In this document: in pieces, positions 34,476 to 41,941 of the stretch
Position numbering within the stretch: the stretch's first letter is position 1
Layout of the letters: each line of letters begins with the position of its first letter
NCBI RefSeq assembly: GCF_900156475.1
Contig: NZ_FTNR01000007.1
Coordinates: 62,001-126,000, forward strand
DNA from: Natronorubrum thiooxidans
GTDB lineage: Archaea > Halobacteriota > Halobacteria > Halobacteriales > Natrialbaceae
Length of the DNA: 64,000 nt
Direction of reading: 5' to 3'
Position numbers and translations under genes: made by a program
The notes under the pieces: generated by a model
The model's input: the letters and a program-made list of their open reading frames with translations, nothing else
Databases searched by the model: none
Told to the model about the DNA's origin: nothing

Positions 34476-35486
34476 CTATCGGTGTTTCTGGTACTGATCG
34501 ATCAGCAAATCGAGGCCGAACGCACCCGACGTAATTTCGTAGTGGAGTTCGAGGCGCGGATTGAATTTCGCTTTGTACCGGTTGATGCTTGGCACACCGG
34601 CACCGACGAGGTCGTACCGATCGAGGCCATCTCGGAGGCCATCGCGCATGACGTGCCAGTCGAGGAGATCGTTGATCGGCAGATCGATCTCGGTATCTGG
34701 CTTGACGCCACCCTGCCACCGATAGCGGGTTGTCTCGGATTCGACGACCAAAATACCGCCGACGAACTCGCCGTCGACGCGACAGACGTAGGGCCGAATC
34801 GAGCCGTCGGGTAACACGGTGTGAATCGATCGTGCGAACGCTGGATTCAGGTGGAACGCCCGTCCTTGATTTTCGTAGCGGTTCGCGACCTGATCGACGA
34901 TGCGCTCGACGTCGTCGTTGTCGCCTTCCTCGATGACGTAGGCGTCTGCATCCGCGTTCCGGACGTTGTTTCGGGCGTCGCTGCTGAACCGTTTCAACAG
35001 CGTCTCTTCGTCGTCCTCGAGTTCGACGACGTAGGTGTAGCCGGGTTCGACGTTGTATCCTGCCCAGGTGAACGGTCGCACGTCGTCGAACTCGGCGGCG
35101 ACGAACTTCGAGTACACTGGCGAAATCGCTTCTTCGATCCACTCGAGGCTTCCCTCGACAAATCGTTTTGTTCGCCGGTCGGCTTTTCGCTGTTTGAGTT
35201 TGGCGACGTTCAACAGTGACGGGCCGAGGTAACACGACCACGAGAACGGGGCTGGCGAGAACGCACCCGTGATGGGGCCTTTATTATACTCGAAGACGGG
35301 GAAGAGGCCGACGGCTTCCTGTCCTTTGAACCCGGTAAGCAGGTGCAGCGTCGAGTCGGTGTCGTCGGCCTGCAGTCGCAGCGCTTCGGCACGGTAGAAC
35401 GGATTGGTGCCGTCCGATCGCTCGACGTAGCGGTTCCACTCGTCGGCGTCGGTCCACGGATCGAGTGCGGTTACCTCGACACCCAT
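34476..35486 (-). CDS. FemAB/GNAT-like transferase (copy 2)
   Basis: A 336-aa paralogue of the protein at 4751-5770. Shared blocks are LHLLTGFKGQEAVGLFPVFE, LKRFSSDARNNVRNADADAY, GGILVVESETTRYRWQGGVK and RYDLVGAGVPSINRYKAKFN. Two GNAT-like lobes are expected. It is the second gene of an operon with the phosphodiesterase-fold protein at 35489 (2-nt gap between stop and start), driven by the ATAACAAAA box at 37140. The pairing of FemAB-like and phosphodiesterase-like proteins suggests that both decorate the same glycan, for example with acyl/aminoacyl and phospho/sulfo groups; this is inference. Confidence 0.75.
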   Translation of the reverse strand: MGVEVTALDPWTDADEWNRYVERSDGTNPFYRAEALRLQADDTDSTLHLLTGFKGQEAVGLFPVFEYNKGPITGAFSPAPFSWSCYLGPSLLNVAKLKQRKADRRTKRFVEGSLEWIEEAISPVYSKFVAAEFDDVRPFTWAGYNVEPGYTYVVELEDDEETLLKRFSSDARNNVRNADADAYVIEEGDNDDVERIVDQVANRYENQGRAFHLNPAFARSIHTVLPDGSIRPYVCRVDGEFVGGILVVESETTRYRWQGGVKPDTEIDLPINDLLDWHVMRDGLRDGLDRYDLVGAGVPSINRYKAKFNPRLELHYEITSGAFGLDLLIDQYQKHR

Positions 35487-35488
35487 CG

Positions 35489-37114
35489 TTAGAGATACCC
35501 CAGATCCGAGAGTCGATCTTCCACAGCCGTGTCGTCGGTCGCACGGATCTGATCGGGCTCGTAGGCGGGGTACGCCGCTTCCGTCCCGCCGTCGATAACC
35601 GGCAGGGTCGTCCCGTCCATCTCGGTATCGACCGGCACGTCAAACAGCGTACAGATCGTCGGAGCGACGTCGAAGAGCGTCGCGCCCTCGAGTGTGGCTG
35701 ATTCGTTGAATTCGCTGCCTGTGGCCGCGACGATGCCGGTTCGCTTGTGATTCCACGACTCCATCGGTTCGCCGAACTGCTCAACCCCGACGTCGGCGAC
35801 GATTGCGTTATTGAACTCAGCAGGGACCGTCAGAATATCGGGCCCGTTGTCGATGTGTGGGCCATCGAAGTACGTCTCCCGCGGTTCGACTGCTTCGAAC
35901 ACGGGTTCGCCGTCGGGAGTCCGAACCGCCGAGAGCTGGTCGATCAGCTCCGCACGGACGTCCTCGTACTCGGATTCGGGAACCTGTCCGTTCGGCTCCC
36001 GGCCCTCGAGGTTGATCCGGACGCCCAGTTCGCTTTTCGATCGGATGTACGCCTTCGATTCCGGGAAGTCGACCTGTTCGCTTGCGGCTCGAATCATGTC
36101 GTTTGGCACGCGCTTGCCGATCGGCTCTTTCAGACCCACCGTCTCGAGAGCGCTTGCAACTCGTTGGGTTGTGAGTCCGACTTTCGCGGCCACGCTCATC
36201 ACCCGCTCGAGGGCACTTTCGTCGTGTTTGCCGGCGTCTTCGCCCTCGAGGAGGTCGTTTTCCCACGCTTTCGACCAGGTCGGCATTCCCTCGCCACCGC
36301 TTTTGGCCTCGAGCAGGCCCTGCTCCCGAAAGAACTCGTTGACCCGAAACTCCGTGCCGGTCACTTTCCCCATTCCGTGGTCGCTGACGACCAAGATGTT
36401 GTCCGGATCGGTCGCCTCGATCGTTTCCGCGAGTTGTCGGTCGACAGCGCGGTAGACGGCTTCGATCGCCTCCTTGTCGCCCGGCCGTTCGTGGAACACG
36501 GTATCGGTCTGCTGGAACTGGAGGAAGCCAAAGCCGGGATCGACTCGCCGACAGAGGTAGCGAAACGCCGTCCCGCGGCGATCGATCGTCTGCTCGTAGC
36601 CCTCGATCGATCGGTCGGGTGCGTCGGTGCTCTGCGGGTAGACGTGATAGTCGCCACAGGCCAGTTTGACGTCCTCGAGGATCCCGTCGGGGTGACAGGT
36701 CGGGTCTTCCGGCGCGGTCATACCGGGAATCAGGGCCCCGTCGAACTCCCGTGGTGGATGGGTGACAGGAACGTTGACGACGACACTCGAGATCCCATGT
36801 TCGCTCAGGAACTCCCAGACTGGGCGTTCCCGAACGTGTGTCGAGTTGACGACGTCCCAGTCGTAGCCGTCGAACGAGAGGAAATCGAAGACGCCGTGTT
36901 TGCCCGGGTTCTTGCCCGTGTACAGCGACGGCCACGCGCTTCCCGTCCATGGGGGGATCTGTGACTCGAGATCGCCGCTGGTTCCGGTCTCGAACAGCCG
37001 CCGTAGGGTCGGTATTTCGTCCGCCTCGAACAGTGGCTCGAGAATCGAACGGCAGCCCGCGTCGAGCCCAACAACGAGGAGGCGAAGGTCGGTTTCGTCA
37101 GTCGAATCTCTCAT
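35489..37114 (-). CDS. Type I phosphodiesterase / sulfatase-fold protein (copy 2)
   Basis: A 541-aa alkaline-phosphatase-superfamily protein. LLVVGLDAGCRSILEPLFEA has the first metal Asp. SQIPPWTGSAWPSLYTGKNP places the nucleophile Thr, followed by GKHGVFDFLSFDGYDW. NILVVSDHGMGKVTGTEFRV is the D-H-G metal motif, and SWNHKRTGIVAATG carries the late His. It is a paralogue of 16359-17951. It has no signal peptide and is probably cytoplasmic. Its ATG is 34 nt from an ATAACAAAA box, and it is the first gene of an operon with a FemAB-like gene. Confidence 0.8.
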   Translation of the reverse strand: MRDSTDETDLRLLVVGLDAGCRSILEPLFEADEIPTLRRLFETGTSGDLESQIPPWTGSAWPSLYTGKNPGKHGVFDFLSFDGYDWDVVNSTHVRERPVWEFLSEHGISSVVVNVPVTHPPREFDGALIPGMTAPEDPTCHPDGILEDVKLACGDYHVYPQSTDAPDRSIEGYEQTIDRRGTAFRYLCRRVDPGFGFLQFQQTDTVFHERPGDKEAIEAVYRAVDRQLAETIEATDPDNILVVSDHGMGKVTGTEFRVNEFFREQGLLEAKSGGEGMPTWSKAWENDLLEGEDAGKHDESALERVMSVAAKVGLTTQRVASALETVGLKEPIGKRVPNDMIRAASEQVDFPESKAYIRSKSELGVRINLEGREPNGQVPESEYEDVRAELIDQLSAVRTPDGEPVFEAVEPRETYFDGPHIDNGPDILTVPAEFNNAIVADVGVEQFGEPMESWNHKRTGIVAATGSEFNESATLEGATLFDVAPTICTLFDVPVDTEMDGTTLPVIDGGTEAAYPAYEPDQIRATDDTAVEDRLSDLGYL

Positions 37115-37139
37115 AGTCGCCTACCACAGCCTACCCCGA

Positions 37140-37148
37140 TTTTGTTAT
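37140..37148 (-). promoter_or_regulatory. ATAACAAAA promoter box of the 35489-37114 operon
   Basis: AATAACAAAATCGG on the minus strand, first base of ATAAC 34 nt upstream of the ATG. It links this outlying pair of genes to the main glycan region by promoter type. Confidence 0.55.
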
Positions 37149-37339
37149 TCGACTGTTTTCTCCTGTAGGCTCGGACTGCGTTCATGACACCGGATCGTGT
37201 GAGTAACCGGATCTGGTGTGTAAGCAACCCCTGTCTGTGACCGTCCCAGCAGTATCTTCCCAATCACTATACTCGCTGTTCGTCTACCCACCGACGGAAC
37301 CTGTGTTAATTGTCAGCAATTATATAGAGGTGGACGCAG

Positions 37340-38458
37340 ATGATCAGTGAACATCCATCGTTCTCTGCTCGGTTCCTGTCCGAGTCACAGCCGTTACACA
37401 TCACCTCGTTCCTCGAGCGCTTTTCGGCCGATTTCTCCTTTTATGGGTCCGGGAAGGCTGCTCTGTCCGATGGCCTTGCCGGGCTCGTCGACCCCGGCGA
37501 GAACGTTCTCGTTCCCGCGTACCTTCCCGATGCGGTCGTCGAGCCCCTGTTCGATCTCGGCCTCGAAGCCCGATATTATCGGATTCAGGAAAACCTCGCA
37601 CCGGATCTCGCCGATGTCGAACGCCGACTCGATGACGAGACGGTCGCGGTCATGTCGGTCAACTACTTTGGGTTTCCACAACCAGGTCTGGCGGAGTTCA
37701 TGTCGCTCGTCGACGAGTACGAGTGCTATCACATCGCCGACAACGCTCACTCTCCGCTCAGTGTCGACAACGGAACGTTACTCGGGACCCGTGGCGATCT
37801 CGGCGTGACGAGTCTCTGGAAACTGCTACCGATTCCCGACGGTGCGATTCTCTACTGTAACGATGACGCTGTCGCCGAGCGGCTCGATCCGTCGTCGTTC
37901 GCCGGTGTTCGTGAGCAGTTCGGGACCGACGACTGTCTGTTCGTTCTCAAATCGATCATCGCGAGCCTGCTCGAGACCAACGAGACGATCAGGCGATCGG
38001 TCGACGACTTCGTTGCCAGTCGAGGTCCATCGATCTCGGTTCCAAGTCCCAGTGCCCGATACGAGGCTGGCAAAACGCCGATGTCGAAGCTCTCGGCATA
38101 CGTCGTCGAACATACTGACCCACAGATGATTCGAGACGCCCGTCGCGAAAACTACTTCGCGTGGCAACGTATCGTCGAGCCTCGTTCCGACGTCGAAGTC
38201 CTCTACGAATCGCTTCCCGAGGGGATCTGTCCACAGGTCTTCCCGCTTCGAACCAGTATCCCACAACGGGTACTCGAGGACCTCGAACGCTGTGGCGTCG
38301 ACGGTGCTCACACCTGGCCGCGACTCTCGAGTACTGTCTTCGAGAACCCGGAGTACGACCGTGCGACGACGTTGTCTCGAGAAATCCTCGTGTTGCCCGT
38401 CCACCAGCATATCGACCCGTCGGCGATCGAGGACGTCGGCGATCGCTTGCCCTGGTAA
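37340..38458 (+). CDS. DegT/DnrJ/EryC1-type PLP-dependent aminotransferase
   Basis: A 372-aa fold-type I PLP enzyme, probably transferring an amino group to a keto-sugar or related precursor. FYGSGKAALSDGLAGLVDPG is the cofactor-phosphate region. VLVPAYLPDAVVEPLFDLGL and VAVMSVNYFGFPQPGLAEFM follow, and HIADNAHSPLSVDNG carries the Asp that pairs with the PLP nitrogen. The lysine is in VTSLWKLLPIPDGAILYCND, a slightly unusual Lys context for the family. Start: GAGGTGG at 37327-37333 ends 6 nt before ATG 37340. It stands next to the glycan operon at 35489-37114 and is probably part of it functionally. Confidence 0.78.
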   Translation: MISEHPSFSARFLSESQPLHITSFLERFSADFSFYGSGKAALSDGLAGLVDPGENVLVPAYLPDAVVEPLFDLGLEARYYRIQENLAPDLADVERRLDDETVAVMSVNYFGFPQPGLAEFMSLVDEYECYHIADNAHSPLSVDNGTLLGTRGDLGVTSLWKLLPIPDGAILYCNDDAVAERLDPSSFAGVREQFGTDDCLFVLKSIIASLLETNETIRRSVDDFVASRGPSISVPSPSARYEAGKTPMSKLSAYVVEHTDPQMIRDARRENYFAWQRIVEPRSDVEVLYESLPEGICPQVFPLRTSIPQRVLEDLERCGVDGAHTWPRLSSTVFENPEYDRATTLSREILVLPVHQHIDPSAIEDVGDRLPW

Positions 38459-38462
38459 CGTC

Positions 38463-40145
38463 TTACTCGGTGCGTACCAGTGTCTCCAGCTTCGACCGGA
38501 CGTCCTCATCGAGCGTGTACGTTCGCTCAGTTGGTCGAGCGAGGACGCCTTCGGTCCGTAACTCTGACAGGAGTCCCTGGACTGCAACCGTCGACCGGTT
38601 GACTTCGTCGGCGACGGCTGCAGACTCGAGGGCCCCGTCTCGAGCCAGCACGGCGAGTGCGTTCCGTGCCGTCGCCACGGTACACTGTGATTGTTCTGTT
38701 GCGCGCACGAGTCGGTCGTCGATCCACTCACCATCGAACCACTCCTCGTGAGTTGTCGACTCCGTCGTGGCGCTTGACACCCCGTCGTCAGTGTCCGTGC
38801 TTGCCGTCTCCTCGACCGGCGTGTAGCCGAACTCGATATCATCGCCGCCGGCCTGAATGATCGTCGACTCTGACGTCGATGGTGTCCCTGACTCCTGCGT
38901 CGTCTCGAGTTCGCCGACTCGATCACGCAACCGCTCGTTTTCCTCGCGCAGCCGTTCCATCGCGTCCGTTCGCGACGCGAGTTTTGTCTCGAGCGTCTCG
39001 ATTTGCTCGTCTCTGTCGACGAGTTCGGACTCGAGTTCGTCTCGCTCGGTCTCGAGGGCGTGGATTTCGTCGTGAAGCCGCCGTCGCTCGTCCTCGTCTT
39101 CCGGGAGCTGTGTCTGGACAGTCTCCGGTCGCGTTAGCGCATCCGCCATCTGTTTGGCCGCACTCGAGACGTCCCGTGCCGACTCGAGTTCGGTCTCGAG
39201 TGTCTCGATGCGTTTGTCCTTTTTCTCGAGTTCGTTCTCGAGTTCGAGGATTCGATCCTCTTCGCGTTGCTTTCGCTCCGAGATATCCTGCAGGTCGCCG
39301 ACGAGGGCATCGGAGACGGACTTCAGTTCGGGGCGCTCGAAGTCGTCGAGTCCAGGCGTTGCGCCGGCGTCGAAGGTCCGCTTGCGGCGGAACTGGACCT
39401 TCCGTACGTCGACTTCGGTCCAGTCGGTCTGGACGAACGCCTGTCCGTCGTTGAGTTCTGAGACGAGTTCCGAGTACTCGGTGTCGATGATTCGCCCGAC
39501 GACTTTGGTGTCGTTGTCCCAGGTTAGCCGATGCCAGACGAGCCAGTTCGCCTGCGTGATGAAATCCTTCTTGACGTCGGCCGGGCGCTGGCTGATGCCG
39601 AGGATACCGAGGCCGTGCTTGCGCCCGCGCTTGCTGATCTTGATCAGCAGGTTCCCCGTCTCGCCGACGCCACCGCCTTCCGGAATGTACTCGTGGACCT
39701 CCTCGACGACCAGCAGGAAGGGCTTTTTCAGCTTCTTCTCTTTGACGAACAGCTGGCGGGCGATCTTCCGGAGGAGTTCATCCGCCACGTCCTCGTCGAG
39801 ATACCCCGAGACGTCGAGGATCACCGGGACGTTCTCCTCGAGTGCCAGCGAGGCCATCTGTTCGGCGTGTTCCGGCCCGATCTGGATATCACACTCCTCG
39901 TCGGCTCCGGCGTGGAGCATCTCGTACTCCTCTTTGAGCCCGTAGTACTCGCCGTCGGTGTCGACAATCAACAGCGGGAAGCCGGCCTCGAGTAACTCCT
40001 CGGCGATGACCGACGCCGTGTTCGACTTTCCAGAACCCGACTTGCCGGTGACGAACCCGCGGCCAGTCAGCAGTTCGACGACGGGAAGATGCAAGTTCTG
40101 TCTATCGGCCGTCTCGCCGACGAGAATCTCACGTTGGTCGCTCAC
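38463..40145 (-). CDS. HerA-like ATPase with long coiled coil and C-terminal winged helix
   Basis: A 560-aa DNA-translocase-like ATPase of the HerA/FtsK superfamily (DUF87 type). Walker A GKSGSGKSNT is at residues 34-43. LLIVDTDGEYYGLKEEYEML, the Walker B-like KPFLLVVEEVHEYIPEGGGV and LGILGISQRPADVKKDFITQ (sensor and Arg motif) complete the motor. Residues about 290-440 form a coiled coil with many Glu/Arg heptads (DRILELENELEKKDKRIETL). The C-terminus has a winged-helix-like domain (CTVATARNALAVLARDGALE, ADEVNRSTVAVQGLLSELRT). GTG 40145 is chosen because a TATA box (40180-40190) sits 40 nt upstream; the frame is open 45 codons further, but that part would lie upstream of the promoter. It diverges from parA across the repeat region. 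Confidence 0.8.
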   Translation of the reverse strand: MSDQREILVGETADRQNLHLPVVELLTGRGFVTGKSGSGKSNTASVIAEELLEAGFPLLIVDTDGEYYGLKEEYEMLHAGADEECDIQIGPEHAEQMASLALEENVPVILDVSGYLDEDVADELLRKIARQLFVKEKKLKKPFLLVVEEVHEYIPEGGGVGETGNLLIKISKRGRKHGLGILGISQRPADVKKDFITQANWLVWHRLTWDNDTKVVGRIIDTEYSELVSELNDGQAFVQTDWTEVDVRKVQFRRKRTFDAGATPGLDDFERPELKSVSDALVGDLQDISERKQREEDRILELENELEKKDKRIETLETELESARDVSSAAKQMADALTRPETVQTQLPEDEDERRRLHDEIHALETERDELESELVDRDEQIETLETKLASRTDAMERLREENERLRDRVGELETTQESGTPSTSESTIIQAGGDDIEFGYTPVEETASTDTDDGVSSATTESTTHEEWFDGEWIDDRLVRATEQSQCTVATARNALAVLARDGALESAAVADEVNRSTVAVQGLLSELRTEGVLARPTERTYTLDEDVRSKLETLVRTE

Positions 40146-40179
40146 CGCCCCATCACCGCCGACGCCTGCGACGCGTTCA

Positions 40180-40190
40180 TATATCTTATA
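40180..40190 (-). promoter_or_regulatory. TATA box of the HerA-like gene
   Basis: TATAAGATATA on the minus strand, about 35-45 nt before GTG 40145. It fixes the start of the HerA-like protein downstream of this site. Confidence 0.5.
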
Positions 40191-40282
40191 CTCCGAACAC
40201 TCTCCCTTGAATATTGGCCTCGCATGGCTGTTCCATGCGTGTAATCTGTGCGGGATGTTCGCTTGGCTGTTCCTCGCCAAAC

Positions 40283-40309
40283 AGTTTACACTTTGTACAC
40301 GGTGTAGGA
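40283..40309 (+). repeat. Nonamer array 1 (3 units)
   Basis: AGTTTACAC, TTTGTACAC, GGTGTAGGA in exact 9-bp register. Confidence 0.7.
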
Positions 40310-40363
40310 TGTTGATACTGTCTGAACATCACCAACTATTCGTCGTCATCCCATCCGACTGCT

Positions 40364-40417
40364 ACTCGACACTGTGTACACATTTTAGACCGTGCACACT
40401 GTTCCACGAACACTCAC
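40364..40417 (+). repeat. Nonamer array 2 (6 units)
   Basis: ACTCGACAC, TGTGTACAC, ATTTTAGAC, CGTGCACAC, TGTTCCACG, AACACTCAC in register. Confidence 0.7.
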
Positions 40418-40501
40418 AGTCAGTTGCGACGACACCTAAGGCTCGAGTGTGGATCAATCGTGACTGAATTCCGGACCACGAACTGCCCGAACGCTCTCTA
40501 C

Positions 40502-40573
40502 AGCTCACACAGTGCACACTTTGTAAACAGTCTATAATTTGTACACCGTGTGAACTTTTTATACTTCCTCGAC
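40502..40573 (+). repeat. Nonamer array 3 (8 units)
   Basis: The longest run: AGCTCACAC, AGTGCACAC, TTTGTAAAC, AGTCTATAA, TTTGTACAC, CGTGTGAAC, TTTTTATAC, TTCCTCGAC, all in 9-bp register. Confidence 0.75.
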
Positions 40574-40640
40574 TGAACTGTTCAACACAGAACTGCGTTG
40601 TATGCGCCCAGAGGCGGTTCAGACACTATTCCCAAAACAA

Positions 40641-40702
40641 AGTTTACACGGTGTAGATCAACCCAATAGGCACACAGTGCAGACTGTGTAGAATGTGTAG
40701 AC
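40641..40702 (+). repeat. Nonamer array 4 (2 + 4 units with a one-base phase shift)
   Basis: AGTTTACAC and GGTGTAGAT, then after 8 bases TAGGCACAC, AGTGCAGAC, TGTGTAGAA, TGTGTAGAC. Confidence 0.65.
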
Positions 40703-40794
40703 AGTCTTCCGCTACTGTTAAGTCCGATTACTTGAATGATAGGCGTGTTACCCGCCACGGTAGACTGAACCGCTCTCAACCGGACATCGTACAA

Positions 40795-40812
40795 TGTTTC
40801 CACCGTATACAC
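40795..40812 (+). repeat. Nonamer array 5 (2 units)
   Basis: TGTTTCCAC, CGTATACAC. A lone related unit, ACGGTAGAC, lies at 40757-40765. Confidence 0.5.
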
Positions 40813-40875
40813 GCTGTTCGCCGCTTGCGCATCGGAACCGGTCTGATCAGTCGGGTAGTCGCTCGAGTTTGGTGC

Positions 40876-40938
40876 TGTCCAAACGGTTTACACTCTCTAG
40901 ACTGTCCACACATTCCACACGGTGTACACTGTGTCGAC
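40876..40938 (+). repeat. Nonamer array 6 (7 units)
   Basis: TGTCCAAAC, GGTTTACAC, TCTCTAGAC, TGTCCACAC, ATTCCACAC, GGTGTACAC, TGTGTCGAC in exact register. Confidence 0.75.
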
Positions 40939-40995
40939 GGCTCTTCCGTTCGACACCGCTTGGTCCATACTCGCCTCGGCGGTATTCACTTGAAC

Positions 40996-41058
40996 GGTGT
41001 ACACAGTCTACACTGTGTCGACCGTCTCGACCTCGAGAACGGTGTTCGGTGTCCGACC
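40996..41058 (+). repeat. Nonamer array 7 (7 units), proximal to parA
   Basis: GGTGTACAC, AGTCTACAC, TGTGTCGAC, CGTCTCGAC, CTCGAGAAC, GGTGTTCGG, TGTCCGACC. It ends 49 bp before the parA ATG, so binding here could also repress parA. Confidence 0.7.
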
Positions 41059-41107
41059 ACTCCTCTCCGGCTACGCGGTTGCTGTGGCGACTGCGGTGTT
41101 CTTACAA

Positions 41108-41941
41108 ATGACAACACAGACTCCACGCGCCGTCAGCGTCGCCCTGCAGAAAGGCGGCGTCGGCAAAACGACGATCGCGATCAATCTCGCTGAACGACTC
41201 GCCAACCGAGACAACGACGTCTTGCTCGTCGACTTAGATCAGCAGGGCAACGCCACCGAAGGCGTCGGACTGAGCGCGGCCTACACGAGCGACGTCCACC
41301 TCGGCGACGTCTTGGAAGACGGCTCGGAGACGACCCTCAAGGACGTGATCCGTTCGACCGATTCCTTCGACGTGTTGCCGGCCCACGAAGATCTGGATAG
41401 CGTCGAGAACAGCATTCGAAGCGCGACCTTCGGCGAGTTGTGGATCAGAAACGAGATCGTCGACCCAGTGCTGGGTGACGAGTACGACTACGTCGTCGTC
41501 GACTCGCCGCCGAATCTCGGCCCGCTCGCCGACGCCTCGCTGATCTCGACCCAGAACGTCATCGTCCCGTTGCGGATGAGCGAGCCCAGCGTGAGCGGGT
41601 TCGAACGCATGTATACCCAGCAGATCGGCCCGATCCGCAATGAGATCGACCTCGATATCCTCGCGATCGTGCCGAACTCGCTCGCCGGCGACAACGAGGA
41701 AAAGCGGATCATCGGCGATCTCGAGGAGTCTCAGTTCGGTGAACTGCTCCCGTCGTTTGCGCAGTCGGACCACTTCGATGATCCTGATTCGCCCGGCCCT
41801 GGCCTCCGCGAGCGAATCGCGTTCAAACGGGCGTGGCGCGAGGGCGTCCCGCTCGCCGAGTACGATCCGGACAACGACATGCTCGAGCGCCTGGACGAAC
41901 TGGCGGCGATCGTCGAACGCGGAGGTGTCGACGATGCCTGA
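41108..41941 (+). CDS. parA: ParA family partition ATPase
   Basis: A 277-aa Walker-type ParA/Soj ATPase, expected to bind non-specific DNA in the ATP state and move or position a partition complex. Deviant Walker A KGGVGKTT is at residues 15-22. DVLLVDLDQQGNATEGVGL carries the Walker A' Asp, and YDYVVVDSPPNLGPLADASL gives Walker B. There is no N-terminal helix-turn-helix, so it belongs to the small type Ib/Soj-like class, in which the partner often regulates transcription. ATG 41108 follows the last repeat array. Its 3' end overlaps the partner gene by 8 bp. No replication initiator gene lies nearby, so this is probably a chromosomal or large-replicon locus away from the origin genes. Confidence 0.88.
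   Translation: MTTQTPRAVSVALQKGGVGKTTIAINLAERLANRDNDVLLVDLDQQGNATEGVGLSAAYTSDVHLGDVLEDGSETTLKDVIRSTDSFDVLPAHEDLDSVENSIRSATFGELWIRNEIVDPVLGDEYDYVVVDSPPNLGPLADASLISTQNVIVPLRMSEPSVSGFERMYTQQIGPIRNEIDLDILAIVPNSLAGDNEEKRIIGDLEESQFGELLPSFAQSDHFDDPDSPGPGLRERIAFKRAWREGVPLAEYDPDNDMLERLDELAAIVERGGVDDA
41921..41927 (+). promoter_or_regulatory. Shine-Dalgarno inside parA for the partner gene
   Basis: GGAGGTG ends 6 nt before ATG 41934, within the last codons of parA. It indicates coupled translation of the ParA-partner pair. Confidence 0.65.

Larger units (their letters stand above)
40146..41107. other. Centromere-like non-coding region with 9-bp repeat arrays (candidate parS)
   Basis: Almost 1 kb between the divergent HerA-like and ParA genes with no credible protein. 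It holds about 39 units of a 9-bp repeat with consensus near NGTGTACAC (variants TTTACAC, TAGAC, TCGAC, CCACAC), placed head to tail in at least seven short arrays. It is richer in A+T than its surroundings. Small partner proteins of ribbon-helix-helix type bind tandem 7-9-bp repeats next to parA in plasmid partition systems. A gene for such a protein follows parA here. A role as a partition site is inferred from this arrangement. Confidence 0.65.

Noticed and set aside
40146-40280. 45-codon N-terminal extension of the HerA-like protein
   Set aside because: It would lie upstream of the TATA box at 40180-40190 and has no HerA-like sequence.
40283-41058. CRISPR array
   Set aside because: The units are 9 bp, contiguous and degenerate, with no spacers and no cas genes.
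40995-41107. Open frame before parA encoding a V-Y-T / V-S-T repeat peptide
   Set aside because: The 9-bp DNA repeat equals three codons, so any frame through it gives a peptide repeat. Stops break the frames between arrays, and the ParA family starts at ATG 41108.
40146-41107. Replication origin in the repeat region
   Set aside because: No Orc1/Cdc6 gene is near and no ORB-like motif (TTNCAGTGGAAAC type) was seen; partition fits better.
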